Below, one piece after another: positions 42,195 to 51,768 of a DNA stretch of 64,000 nucleotides; the first letter of the stretch is position 1, and each line of letters starts with the position of its first letter. The notes under the pieces were generated by a model. The model did no database searches. It worked only from the letters and a program-made list of their open reading frames with translations, and had not been told where the DNA came from. The stretch comes from an uncultured Lachnospiraceae bacterium. Lineage in GTDB: Bacteria; Bacillota; Clostridia; Lachnospirales; Lachnospiraceae. The stretch covers positions 1-64,000 of the forward strand of contig CABUPO010000011.1 of NCBI GenBank assembly GCA_902493385.1, read 5' to 3'. The position numbers were made by a program, and so were the translations under genes.

Positions 42195-42784
42195 TTTCGG
42201 TAATTATAATTGCTTTATCAATGCTTCCGTTTTTATGCAGGTTTGAGAGAAACAGGCCGCAGGCAAGAAAGCTTGTCGTCATTGTCGTACTTGTTACAAT
42301 TGCCGTTGTATCACGTACAACATTTTATATGATTCCATTTTTCAAGCCAATGCTTGCGGTTGTAATAATAAGCGGAATAGGACTTTCGTGGGAAGCGGGA
42401 TTTATTGTCGGTACTGCTTCGGCGTTCATGTCCAATTTTATATTTGGCCAGGGTCCCTGGACTCCCTGGCAGATGTTTGCAATGGGAAGTGCGGGCCTGA
42501 TATCAGGCCTTATCTTCGGCAAAAAATATAATGCAGACAAAATGAAAATACCCGTATGTATATATGGTTTTTTATGCGCTGTTATTTTATATGGAGGAAT
42601 TATGGATACGGCGTCCGTATTAATGTATTCAAATGATGTTAATGCAGGACTGTTTGCCGCCGCATATATAAGCGGATTCCCGGTAAATGTAATTCATGGC
42701 ATTTCCACGATGATTTTTCTTGCTCTGCTGCAGAAGGGCATGATAAAAAAATTAAATCGTGTAAAAATAAAATATTCTATTTAA
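42167..42784 (+). CDS. ECF transporter S component, probably corrinoid-specific
   Basis: A 205-residue protein with six helices. It starts at TTG 42167, 9 bp after AGAGGATG. The motif FIFGQGPWTPWQMFAMG in the loop before helix 4 is shared by S components of dedicated ECF operons in Clostridia. Riboswitch control and operon position argue for cobalamin or a precursor, as for the CbrT group; that is inference, as sequence alone does not fix the ligand. Confidence 0.82.
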   Translation: MFNGRHYYLISVIIIALSMLPFLCRFERNRPQARKLVVIVVLVTIAVVSRTTFYMIPFFKPMLAVVIISGIGLSWEAGFIVGTASAFMSNFIFGQGPWTPWQMFAMGSAGLISGLIFGKKYNADKMKIPVCIYGFLCAVILYGGIMDTASVLMYSNDVNAGLFAAAYISGFPVNVIHGISTMIFLALLQKGMIKKLNRVKIKYSI

Positions 42785-42806
42785 CAAAAGGGGAGGAACT
42801 TGTATT

Positions 42807-45800
42807 ATGAAACATTTAACCAGAAGAATTATTGCTTTAATTATGGCAGTATTAACTGCAATATCGGTACTGCCGCAAAGTGCGTATGCACAAGATTCTT
42901 CATATGCTGACAGATATGTGGTCTTTTCATTAGAGGGCCTGACATTAGGCCAGGGCTTTTACTTATCTCCAATGAAAATGTCTTATGAAGAAATCAAATC
43001 AGCATGGGATAATGTCGGAGTAAATATTGACGTTGATAATTTGACGGTCTCACAGGCTTCTTATGCTTTTTTTGTAAAGTCAGGACTTAAAACAGACCCG
43101 GCTTTAGGCATTGATTACACAAAAAATGATTTTTATCTTTCGTGTATAAAAGATATAGATAAAGGTAATATAAATATACCGTCATCTATTAAGAGCGCTT
43201 ACAAATCTATTCACAACAGCGAGCCTGTTCTTGCTGAAAAAACAGGCGCTGACCTTTCTGAATTTGATTATACAGATACGTCAGGATGGATGGTTTCAGT
43301 AGATAACGAGTTCATTGATTCAGGAGCGGGAAGCTATGTGCTTTCTGACAATGTGGATAATGACCATACTAATGTAATCAGATGGCAGTTTAGCCTTTTT
43401 GACTATGGTTCTGATCTTGGAATAGACAATTTTGATGAATCAGAAAGTATCCCTGCATATTATACAAATAGTGACAGAAGTGTTCTGTATACGCTTTTTG
43501 CAGATAATTACCAGCTGATTCAGTCTGACAAGGAAGCTTATAACTACATTATGTCTGTAATGTCAGAGCCTGCATCCTCTGATAATGATATTAATTCAGC
43601 AATATCAAGAATAAACGCTCTTTTAAATGACGGATATGTAGATGTTGAGATTAAGATGAATGCCACATCGAAAACAATGTCTCTTAAAGATGCTTCAGGG
43701 AATGATATAAGTGTTGGAGAACCACAGGGATATATATACAGCCTTAAGCTTAAGCCTGATACATATACTCTTACAGGATATGCGGCAGACGGCGAGACCG
43801 TAAACGGAACAATAGATATCGTAGTAAGCAAGGAGCCGTCTCAATCATTCACAGTATATACTGCAACCAATATATACTGTACTAATTCAGGCTGGACAGA
43901 AGGAGCAGACTATGAAATATCTCATACAATCAATAGCAGCAACGGAGATGTAAGGCACACAACGCTTGGAATGCAGGCGCAGAATTCTAACAGGTATTCA
44001 GCAATCTGCCTTTTGGGAGATACTTTGTCAGTAACAGTGACTCCGTTAGGTGATAAAGCTAATGATTATCTTCCTAATACGGTTTCTGCAACTATTACGG
44101 CAAACCGTTCCTATGGATATAATATTGCCTCGCAGCTTAAGAGGAATGTTACGATTACAGTGCCAAAGGGTGCAAAAATAACGACAGGAACACTGGCCAA
44201 TTCGTTTTCATATAGTACGCTTAATCCTGTATCAGGGCCTGTAACTGACGAAAGCAGTGGTACGGATACATATACGTATATATATGCCAGTGGAACAACA
44301 TATTATTATAAAGTATCAATGGAGGGCGCTGTTACCTACTGGAACTGGGTTTCGGTAAAAGAAGACAGCTCGTTTGAAGTCACAAAAGACGATTTGTATA
44401 TAAATGATGATGCTCATAACCCTGATACGGTTATTGATGACATGACGGCCAATAAATATGATGTGGCAGATATATATATGAATGTCAATTCAAAGGGATA
44501 TCTGAATCTCGCTGAAAATGATTCCGTAAGGCTTGAGTGTTATCGTAATTGGCAGGCTATAGAAGGTATATCCAATGCAAAGATAGCGGAGCCTGATTTT
44601 CATTATACTGTAATTGATGAATTTGGAAATATAAATAATGATATTATAGAATTAGTTCCAAACGATAATAGTGCGATAGCTGATATAAAAGCAACAGGCA
44701 AGGGTACGGCTATTATACTTGTCACATATGATGCAATGACTAATGCGGCGTCACAGAACTTTGGAGGTTCTTTCTTTAGTGCAATATGGCCTGAGAATAC
44801 AGGAGTAATTGTTGTAAATGTTGGAGAAGACGCAGATATCGATACTGGAATGACCATAAATGAGGGTCTTAACACATCTGCCGGCAAGCTTTCAGCTGAC
44901 AGAATTGATGCTGAGCTTGACGTCTTGTATTATACGGATGAAGAAAACGGTGCATCTTATACATTTGCTCCGGAAAGTAATGCTTCAGTGTCTGTACTCC
45001 GTCCGTATTATACAGATGGAAGGCTTTCTTATAACGGTTACAGTACGTCCAACGTCACATATAATAACGACGGCACCGTAACAGTTAATGAATTAACACA
45101 TGGAAGTAATATTATTAAAATAACAAAAGGCGTGCATTCAGTATATCAGGTAGTTCGCGCAAAGAAAACAGCTGTAGAATATGAGTATACTGACGCACAG
45201 GGCAACGCCATAAGTAAAGATGAACTGAAGGCCGGATGTAACGTACAGATTACATTTGGAGAAGAAAATTCTTCAGGCACATCATGTAAAGGTATATACA
45301 TACCTGCAAACAAGCTTGCCGGCATATATAATATGTCCGGAACAATTAATGTAACGGACTTGTATGGAAATGAATTTAAAGGCAAGTCCAATCAGTATCT
45401 TTTTGCAGGCACCAAATCAGCGCAGACGGTTACTGTAACTATACCGAAGTACTTTACAGGCGATACATATAAGCTTTCAGGCAATATATATGAAAAAGGC
45501 TTTGGCTCAGAATATGGCCTTCACAGGGAGCTTACTCATGAAAAAGGCAAAACTCCGCAGTTTGCTGCTCTTCAAAGAGAGGGATACTTCGGAAAGCTTC
45601 CTGATATCAGTCTGCCGCTTTCAGAAACTGACTTTAACAAAGTAGGCGTTACAGTAAAAGATGCAGAAAGCGATGAAGATATAAGTGATTATACACTTAT
45701 TGTAAAAGATGGAACAGGTAATATATCTTATGTAACAGACGGCTCTTTTGCAACTTTTGACGGTGAAGCTTATACGTATGAAATATATACGCCGGGTTAC

Positions 45801-47999
45801 AATTATGCTCAGGGCACGGTGTCTGGCGAAGCTTTAAAAGAGGGCATATTATTAATAACATTACAAAAAGCGAAAGCAGGGGCATGGGATGGAATAAGCA
45901 GTCTTGAGCCTGAATGCGATGCTGCCGGCGTATATCAGATAAAAACAGGAGCTGAGCTTTACTGGTTTGCTGACAAAGTAAATTCAGGAAGCACCGGGCT
46001 TTCTGCCGAGCTTGTATCTGACATTGAGCTTGCGGGATACAGATGGACTCCTATAGGAACCAGTTCCAAACCGTTTGCCGGAGAATTTAATGGAAACGGA
46101 CATACTATATCAGGGCTTTATGTATATGATACCGCATACGCAGGACTTTTTGGCTCATCTAAAGGCGTTATACAAAACGTGGCTGTACAGGGAGAAATCA
46201 TAACAACAAAATCTAATGCAGGCGGAATAGCAGGCGAGCTTAAGAAAGGAACAGACGAAAGAAATTCAACAGTTAAAAATTGTGTGAGCATGGTAAATAT
46301 ATCAGCAGAAAGCAGTAATAACGTAGGCGGTATAGCCGGATACTGCACTGCGTCCGATATATCTGTTTCGGGATGCTCAAATTATGGAAATATAACAGGA
46401 CAGTCAAATGCAGGAGGTATTATAGGTTATTATAACGCCTCGGCGCTTACCGGAGCCGGTGTATCAGACTGTTATAACGCAGGTATCATTACCGGTGCAG
46501 ATGCCGGAATGATTATCGGATATAATAATGAATGTGTAATCAGTAACTGTTACAACTCAGTTGATGTACAGGATAATAATTCAGAATATATTAATATGTC
46601 GCCTGTGAATGACATAGCAGGCATAACTTTAGATAATGTACAAAAGCCACAACACTATGACGCAGTATGCGCCGCATATCCTGTATATGAAAAGCTTTCA
46701 GGAATAGCGCTGTGTAATACTGATAATGATATAATTTCAGGCATACCGGCGCTTATTGATACAATGAACAATCAGAAAGAAGTGGCCGTAGAAGCACTGG
46801 ATTATACTGCAAAAGCAGCAGGCATTTTACAGGCGTCAGAAACCGGCGTTATAGTTTCCTGTAAAGTTTGGGCAGTAGATGCATCTGATGCTGTTAAAAA
46901 ATCGCTTTCATTTAATAATATAGATTATGTAATGTCTGATGGATACATTTCATCTGTTAACGGCCTGGGCCATATAGACGACTATTATATGTCGGGCTGG
47001 ATGTTAAGCTATAATGAGGATGACTGTGATAATTATGGAATGGATTATATTACATTATCTGATAATGATACATTATCGTTACGCTATTCGCTTACAGGAG
47101 GAGACGATATTGCAGCAGCATATACAGGACTGCCGACTCTTAAAGAACTGACTATTAACAATATAAAATTTAATATGCGTACTCAGATAGATTATGATGA
47201 ATACTGGAATCCGTCATATACATATTTTATTAATGACGAGGAGGCTGATGGCGAAGGAACACAGGATAATCCGTTTGTAATTAATGTGCAATTCCCATTT
47301 GGCACAAAGCTTACAGATGTGCCGGTTTCATATTCATTATATGCGGACCCGCATTTTGCACATGCAGAGGGTCTTTCGGATAATATGGATATTTCAGGTG
47401 AAGTTGGTTTTTGGGTAAGCTCAAACGGCGGCCGAAGAGCATATTATATAATCCGCCCTACGGCAGCGCCGCAGCCTACTGCCGTACCTACAGATATACC
47501 TACTGATATACCTACAAACACTCCTACGGCAGCGCCTGATATAGAACCTACCGATACACCTGTTGATGAACCTACGGCAGTTCCAACTGGCACACCGACA
47601 GAGGCGCCGACCAAAGCGCCGACCGAAGCGCCTTCAGATATACCTGTGGCGGCGCCTACTGCTGTTCCGCAGAATAATACATCACAGGATAATATGCAGC
47701 CGATATTAAAAAAAGGCGACATTATTAAAGATAAAAAAGGAAAAGCTCTTTATAAAGTTACTAAGATTAAAGGCAGAAAAGTAATTGTAAAATATCATAA
47801 GGCTCTGAAAAACAAGAAAAATATTAAGCTTTCAAAGTATATATATACTAAAGACGGTATTCGCTGTAAGGTAAAGGGCTTCACAAAAAAAGCATTGAAG
47901 TCGTTTAAGAAAAAGACGACAATAAAAGTTCCAAAAGCACAATACAGATTTTATAATAAGCTTTTGAAAAAGAAGAAAAATGTTTATCTAAAAAGATAG
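42807..47999 (+). CDS. Giant exported protein with DUF4430-like, GLUG and Lys-rich wall-binding regions
   Basis: A 1730-residue protein with a signal peptide ending near AYAQ. Near residues 150-200 is a DUF4430-like module (TSGWMVSVDNEFI...IRWQFSLFDYGSDLG). A long beta-rich region follows; residues about 1085-1260 are GLUG-type repeats (NGNGHTISGLY, NAGGIAGEL, NVGGIAGYC, NAGGIIGYY); near 1390-1435 a second SGWMLSYNE module; 1551-1628 a Thr/Pro repeat spacer; and the last 100 residues are very Lys-rich, a likely wall-binding end. RBS GGGGAGG precedes the ATG. It is the last gene of the riboswitch operon and could be the outermost corrinoid catcher (inference). Confidence 0.82.
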   Translation: MKHLTRRIIALIMAVLTAISVLPQSAYAQDSSYADRYVVFSLEGLTLGQGFYLSPMKMSYEEIKSAWDNVGVNIDVDNLTVSQASYAFFVKSGLKTDPALGIDYTKNDFYLSCIKDIDKGNINIPSSIKSAYKSIHNSEPVLAEKTGADLSEFDYTDTSGWMVSVDNEFIDSGAGSYVLSDNVDNDHTNVIRWQFSLFDYGSDLGIDNFDESESIPAYYTNSDRSVLYTLFADNYQLIQSDKEAYNYIMSVMSEPASSDNDINSAISRINALLNDGYVDVEIKMNATSKTMSLKDASGNDISVGEPQGYIYSLKLKPDTYTLTGYAADGETVNGTIDIVVSKEPSQSFTVYTATNIYCTNSGWTEGADYEISHTINSSNGDVRHTTLGMQAQNSNRYSAICLLGDTLSVTVTPLGDKANDYLPNTVSATITANRSYGYNIASQLKRNVTITVPKGAKITTGTLANSFSYSTLNPVSGPVTDESSGTDTYTYIYASGTTYYYKVSMEGAVTYWNWVSVKEDSSFEVTKDDLYINDDAHNPDTVIDDMTANKYDVADIYMNVNSKGYLNLAENDSVRLECYRNWQAIEGISNAKIAEPDFHYTVIDEFGNINNDIIELVPNDNSAIADIKATGKGTAIILVTYDAMTNAASQNFGGSFFSAIWPENTGVIVVNVGEDADIDTGMTINEGLNTSAGKLSADRIDAELDVLYYTDEENGASYTFAPESNASVSVLRPYYTDGRLSYNGYSTSNVTYNNDGTVTVNELTHGSNIIKITKGVHSVYQVVRAKKTAVEYEYTDAQGNAISKDELKAGCNVQITFGEENSSGTSCKGIYIPANKLAGIYNMSGTINVTDLYGNEFKGKSNQYLFAGTKSAQTVTVTIPKYFTGDTYKLSGNIYEKGFGSEYGLHRELTHEKGKTPQFAALQREGYFGKLPDISLPLSETDFNKVGVTVKDAESDEDISDYTLIVKDGTGNISYVTDGSFATFDGEAYTYEIYTPGYNYAQGTVSGEALKEGILLITLQKAKAGAWDGISSLEPECDAAGVYQIKTGAELYWFADKVNSGSTGLSAELVSDIELAGYRWTPIGTSSKPFAGEFNGNGHTISGLYVYDTAYAGLFGSSKGVIQNVAVQGEIITTKSNAGGIAGELKKGTDERNSTVKNCVSMVNISAESSNNVGGIAGYCTASDISVSGCSNYGNITGQSNAGGIIGYYNASALTGAGVSDCYNAGIITGADAGMIIGYNNECVISNCYNSVDVQDNNSEYINMSPVNDIAGITLDNVQKPQHYDAVCAAYPVYEKLSGIALCNTDNDIISGIPALIDTMNNQKEVAVEALDYTAKAAGILQASETGVIVSCKVWAVDASDAVKKSLSFNNIDYVMSDGYISSVNGLGHIDDYYMSGWMLSYNEDDCDNYGMDYITLSDNDTLSLRYSLTGGDDIAAAYTGLPTLKELTINNIKFNMRTQIDYDEYWNPSYTYFINDEEADGEGTQDNPFVINVQFPFGTKLTDVPVSYSLYADPHFAHAEGLSDNMDISGEVGFWVSSNGGRRAYYIIRPTAAPQPTAVPTDIPTDIPTNTPTAAPDIEPTDTPVDEPTAVPTGTPTEAPTKAPTEAPSDIPVAAPTAVPQNNTSQDNMQPILKKGDIIKDKKGKALYKVTKIKGRKVIVKYHKALKNKKNIKLSKYIYTKDGIRCKVKGFTKKALKSFKKKTTIKVPKAQYRFYNKLLKKKKNVYLKR
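47459..47690 (+). repeat. Thr/Pro-rich low-complexity repeat in the giant protein
   Basis: About 77 codons of imperfect short units encoding PTAAP, PTDIP, PTEAP and PTAVP, with CCTAC-type repeats in DNA. Such spacers lift domains away from the wall and change length easily. Confidence 0.8.
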
Positions 48000-48209
48000 T
48001 TATTATAGCATTTTCAGGGTGGGATTTTAAGAAAATCTTTATGGTAGAAAAAATTTTTCCTTTATGATATAATCCTTTATATTTTTGTGTGTGGTGATTT
48101 TTTGGGTATAAGTAAAAGAAAAATTAAAATTCTATACAGATATCAAAAACGCAATATCCGTCATTACCGTATTAAAAAGCAGCATGAGCGTGATATTAAG
48201 GAAGCGTCA

Positions 48210-49757
48210 ATGACTAATATCAAAGGCAGAGTGAAGAATAATTTCAGCGGATTTCTGCGTGCTGTTGTTATCGGAATACTGATATTATTACAGATGCTTA
48301 TCATTCTTATACTGCCGGCAATGCTGAGACAGTACACTACGTTATTTTACTTTGTGCTTGAGATTTTTAGCTTTTTTGTTGCTCTTGGACTTACCAATGC
48401 TAATAAAAATGCATCCTTTAAGGTTGCATGGATGGCAATAGCGCTTCTGCTTCCCATATCAGGGCATATAATGTATTACCTGTGGGGAAGAGGCAATACA
48501 CAGTCAAGAATGATTAAAAAGACAGAGGGACAGATATCAAAAACCTACCCTTATATTAGCTTTGATGCTGAGTGTGAACAGGATTTCTATGAAACACATC
48601 CTGAGGTTTCAGGCATATCAAAATATTTAAAGAGCTTTAAGATGCCTTTGTACAGGAATAATAAAGCAAAATATTACAGTATGGGCGAGGATGTATTTGA
48701 AGATATTTTCCGTGATATTATATCTGCTAAGAAGTTTATATTAATAAATTTCTTTATAGTTGCAGAGGGCGCGTTATGGGACATACTTCATGAAATCCTT
48801 TTAAAAAAAGTTGAAGAAGGCGTTGAAGTAGTTTTTATATATGATGATTTTGGCGGCATGATAAGAACTGACAAGCATTTCTGTGACAGACTTAACAAAG
48901 AAGGTATAAAGACTATATTATTTAATCCTATACACAGATACACTGATAAGCTTACAATGAATTACAGAACTCATCAGAAGATAGTAGTTGTAGACGGTAA
49001 TATAGGCTATACCGGCGGCTTTAACATCGCAGACGAATATGCTAACCTTATTGAAAGATTCGGAGTATGGAAAGACTGCGGCATACGTATAGAAGGAGAC
49101 GGAGTATGGGGTCTTACCATTACGTTTCTTCAGATATGGAACATATGCCGCCCGGACGAGAATATATTGTACAACAGATACAGGCCTTCTTTGACGTTTG
49201 AAAAGAATAACTGCTATATGCATACCATATCTGACGGTCCATACAGAAATGAGGAATATATAATCGAGAGCACATATAAGCAGATTATTAGTTCTGCCCA
49301 AAAATATGTGTATATTATGACCCCGTACCTTATACTTGAAGAGCATATGAGGCAGATTCTTATCGAGGCGGTAAGGCGTGAAGTGGATGTGCGTATAATA
49401 ACGCCTAAAATTCCTGATAAGAAAAAAGTATATATGATTACAAGATATAATTACGGCCCGCTTCTTAAAGGCGGCGTAAGGATATATGAATATACGCCCG
49501 GATTTATGCATTCCAAAGTTATATTAAGCGATAACTGTGCAATGGTGGGCACAGTAAATATGGATTACAGGAGCTTTTATCTTCATTTTGAAAATGCAGT
49601 ATGGATTAGTGAGAACAATATAATGGCTGACATATATAAGGATTTTGCTTCAACGTTTGATGTTTCAGAAGAGATATCTTATGATGCGTGGCTTAAGAGG
49701 CCTTTAAAGGATAAAATTCTGCAGCCTGTATTCAATATGTTTTCAACACTGGTATAG
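48210..49757 (+). CDS. cls: Cardiolipin synthase
   Basis: A 515-residue phospholipase D-family protein. Two N-terminal membrane helices (about residues 15-75), then two HKD motifs: HQKIVVVDGNIGYTGGFN and HSKVILSDNCAMVGTVNMD. It joins two phosphatidylglycerols to cardiolipin at the membrane. The start chosen is ATG 48210, 5 bp after AAGGAAG; the frame is open back to GTG 48087 and TTG 48102 with a basic extension, downstream of a TATAAT at about 48067-48073, so a longer form is possible. First gene of a run of seven. Confidence 0.9.
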   Translation: MTNIKGRVKNNFSGFLRAVVIGILILLQMLIILILPAMLRQYTTLFYFVLEIFSFFVALGLTNANKNASFKVAWMAIALLLPISGHIMYYLWGRGNTQSRMIKKTEGQISKTYPYISFDAECEQDFYETHPEVSGISKYLKSFKMPLYRNNKAKYYSMGEDVFEDIFRDIISAKKFILINFFIVAEGALWDILHEILLKKVEEGVEVVFIYDDFGGMIRTDKHFCDRLNKEGIKTILFNPIHRYTDKLTMNYRTHQKIVVVDGNIGYTGGFNIADEYANLIERFGVWKDCGIRIEGDGVWGLTITFLQIWNICRPDENILYNRYRPSLTFEKNNCYMHTISDGPYRNEEYIIESTYKQIISSAQKYVYIMTPYLILEEHMRQILIEAVRREVDVRIITPKIPDKKKVYMITRYNYGPLLKGGVRIYEYTPGFMHSKVILSDNCAMVGTVNMDYRSFYLHFENAVWISENNIMADIYKDFASTFDVSEEISYDAWLKRPLKDKILQPVFNMFSTLV

Positions 49758-49773
49758 ATGATAGGAGAATGTT

Positions 49774-50364
49774 ATGATAGCATTTGTTAAAGGTATTCTT
49801 GAATATAACGATGGAGATACTATCGTTGTCAGCTGTGGAGGAGTCGGGTATCAGATTATGGTTCCCTTATCAGTCTCAGAAAGACTTCCCCACCTTGGCA
49901 GCAGCGTAATGATACATACTTATATGAGCGTAAGGGAAGACGCTGTAAAATTATACGGATTTTACGAAAAAGACGAGCTTGACATGTTTAAAAAGCTTGT
50001 TACTGTAAGCGGCATCGGACCTAAAGCAGCTTTGGGAATCCTTTCTGTGCTTACGCCTGATGATATAACGTATGCCGTGCTTTCTGATGATGCGGCAGCT
50101 ATTGCAAAGGCTCCGGGAATAGGAAAAAAGACAGCAGGAAAGGTTATACTTGAACTTAAAGATAAAGTTGATGATGCAATACGTTATTATCGTACAGGCA
50201 AAGATACGGCGGCGCTTTCTGATTCTTCAAAAAACGACGTGGTAATGGCGCTTGTTTCGCTGGGATATTCCCACAGCGATGCGGTAAGTGCAGTAAATAA
50301 GGCGGATATTACTGATGATATGACAGATTCTGATATACTTAAAGCAGCGCTTAAATATATGTAA
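49774..50364 (+). CDS. ruvA: Holliday junction branch migration protein RuvA
   Basis: A 196-residue protein: N-terminal OB fold (MIAFVKGILEYND, GVGYQIMVP, MSVREDAVKLYGF), two HhH motifs (VSGIGPKAALGIL, APGIGKKTAGKVILELKDK) and a C-terminal domain III that contacts RuvB (VVMALVSLGYS). It holds the four-way junction for RuvB. It lies 16 bp after cls and 15 bp before ruvB. No ruvC is present, as is usual for Firmicutes. Confidence 0.96.
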   Translation: MIAFVKGILEYNDGDTIVVSCGGVGYQIMVPLSVSERLPHLGSSVMIHTYMSVREDAVKLYGFYEKDELDMFKKLVTVSGIGPKAALGILSVLTPDDITYAVLSDDAAAIAKAPGIGKKTAGKVILELKDKVDDAIRYYRTGKDTAALSDSSKNDVVMALVSLGYSHSDAVSAVNKADITDDMTDSDILKAALKYM

Positions 50365-50379
50365 AAGTCCGGAGGATAT

Positions 50380-51381
50380 ATGGAAAAAAGAATTATTTCT
50401 ACAGAATATATTGAGGAAGATCATAGAATTGAGAATAGCTTAAGGCCAAAGCTTTTAAGTGAATATGTAGGACAGACTAAAGCAAAGGAAACGCTTAAGG
50501 TATATATTGAAGCGGCAAAAAAGCGTAATGAGCCGTTGGACCATGTACTGTTATATGGTCCTCCTGGGCTTGGAAAAACAACTCTTGCTGAGATTATAGC
50601 TAACGAAATGGATGTTAACCTTAAGATAACATCAGGTCCTGCGATTGAAAAACCGGGCGATATGGCGGCCATTCTTAATAATCTTCAGGACGGAGATCTT
50701 TTGTTTGTTGATGAGATACACAGGCTTAACAGACAGGTGGAAGAGGTTATGTATCCTGCAATGGAGGATTTTGTAATTGATGTTGTTATCGGAAAAGGGG
50801 CAAATGCAAAATCCATAAGACTTGACCTTCCTAAGTTCACACTGGTAGGCGCAACGACGCGGGCAGGAATGATGACGGCGCCTTTAAGGGACAGGTTTGG
50901 CGTTATTAACAGGCTTGAATTTTACAATATTGCCGAGCTTGAAAGCATTATAAAGCGTTCTGCGAAGGTTTTAAAAGTAGATATAGATGAAGAAGGCTCG
51001 CTTGAAATAGCAAGACGTTCAAGAGGAACGCCACGTATTGCCAACAGGCTTTTAAAAAGAGTAAGGGACTTTGCACAGGTCAGATATAATGGTATAATTA
51101 CAGGCGACGTAGCTGTGTCGGCGCTTGATTTACTTGAAGTAGACAAGCTTGGTCTCGATAATACCGACCGCGATATTATTACTCAGATGATAGAGAAGTT
51201 TGGCGGCGGGCCGGTAGGTCTTGACACGCTTGCAGCGGCCATAGGAGAAGATTCAGGTACTATTGAAGATGTTTATGAACCGTATCTGATACAGAACGGA
51301 TTTATTGCCAGAACGCCAAGAGGCCGTATTGTTACAGAATCAGGATACAGACATTTTGGCATTGATAACAGGAGGTCATAA
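50380..51381 (+). CDS. ruvB: Holliday junction branch migration ATPase RuvB
   Basis: A 333-residue AAA+ protein: ENSLRPKLLSEYVGQ, Walker A GPPGLGKTTLAEIIANE, Walker B FVDEIHRL, sensor 1 GATTRAGM, and the C-terminal winged helix with TPRGRIVT. It forms the hexameric motor that moves junctions. zapA starts within its stop codon. Confidence 0.97.
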   Translation: MEKRIISTEYIEEDHRIENSLRPKLLSEYVGQTKAKETLKVYIEAAKKRNEPLDHVLLYGPPGLGKTTLAEIIANEMDVNLKITSGPAIEKPGDMAAILNNLQDGDLLFVDEIHRLNRQVEEVMYPAMEDFVIDVVIGKGANAKSIRLDLPKFTLVGATTRAGMMTAPLRDRFGVINRLEFYNIAELESIIKRSAKVLKVDIDEEGSLEIARRSRGTPRIANRLLKRVRDFAQVRYNGIITGDVAVSALDLLEVDKLGLDNTDRDIITQMIEKFGGGPVGLDTLAAAIGEDSGTIEDVYEPYLIQNGFIARTPRGRIVTESGYRHFGIDNRRS

Positions 51382-51758
51382 TGAAAACAAAAAATGAGGT
51401 AGAGGTGCTTATAAGCGGAGAAAAATATACGATATGCGGATATGAAAGCGATGATTATCTGCAAAAGATAGCCACTTACATTAACAGAAAAAGAGAAGAG
51501 ATTAATAAAGGCTCTGCAGCTTCGCTTATAAGCAATGATACGAGAGTTGTTCTTACGGAGATTAATATTGCCGACGATTATTTCAGCGCTGAGAACAGGC
51601 TTTCCGAAGTAAAAGAAGAGCTTGAAGAAGCTAATTCGCTTAACTTTAAATTAAAGCATGACCTTGCCGTTACGACAGAAGAGCTTGATAACCTGAAAAA
51701 AGCTCATGCTGATCTTGAGGCAGAGTTAAAAGTTTTGAAACGCGGCGCAAGAAAATAG
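51381..51758 (+). CDS. zapA: Cell division protein ZapA-like
   Basis: A 125-residue protein. Residues 1-75 match ZapA: VEVLISGEKYTICGYESDDYLQKIATYINRK. Residues 65-120 form a coiled coil. It binds and bundles FtsZ. GGAGG lies in the end of ruvB and the ATG overlaps its TAA by one base. Neighbouring FtsW/PBP genes fit a division role. Confidence 0.88.
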   Translation: MKTKNEVEVLISGEKYTICGYESDDYLQKIATYINRKREEINKGSAASLISNDTRVVLTEINIADDYFSAENRLSEVKEELEEANSLNFKLKHDLAVTTEELDNLKKAHADLEAELKVLKRGARK

Positions 51759-51768
51759 GTAAGTTTAT

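Noticed and set aside
47444..47722. A Gly/Val-rich 92-codon frame on the minus strand
   Set aside because: It is the complement of the Thr/Pro repeat of the giant protein; the low complexity is a shadow of that repeat.
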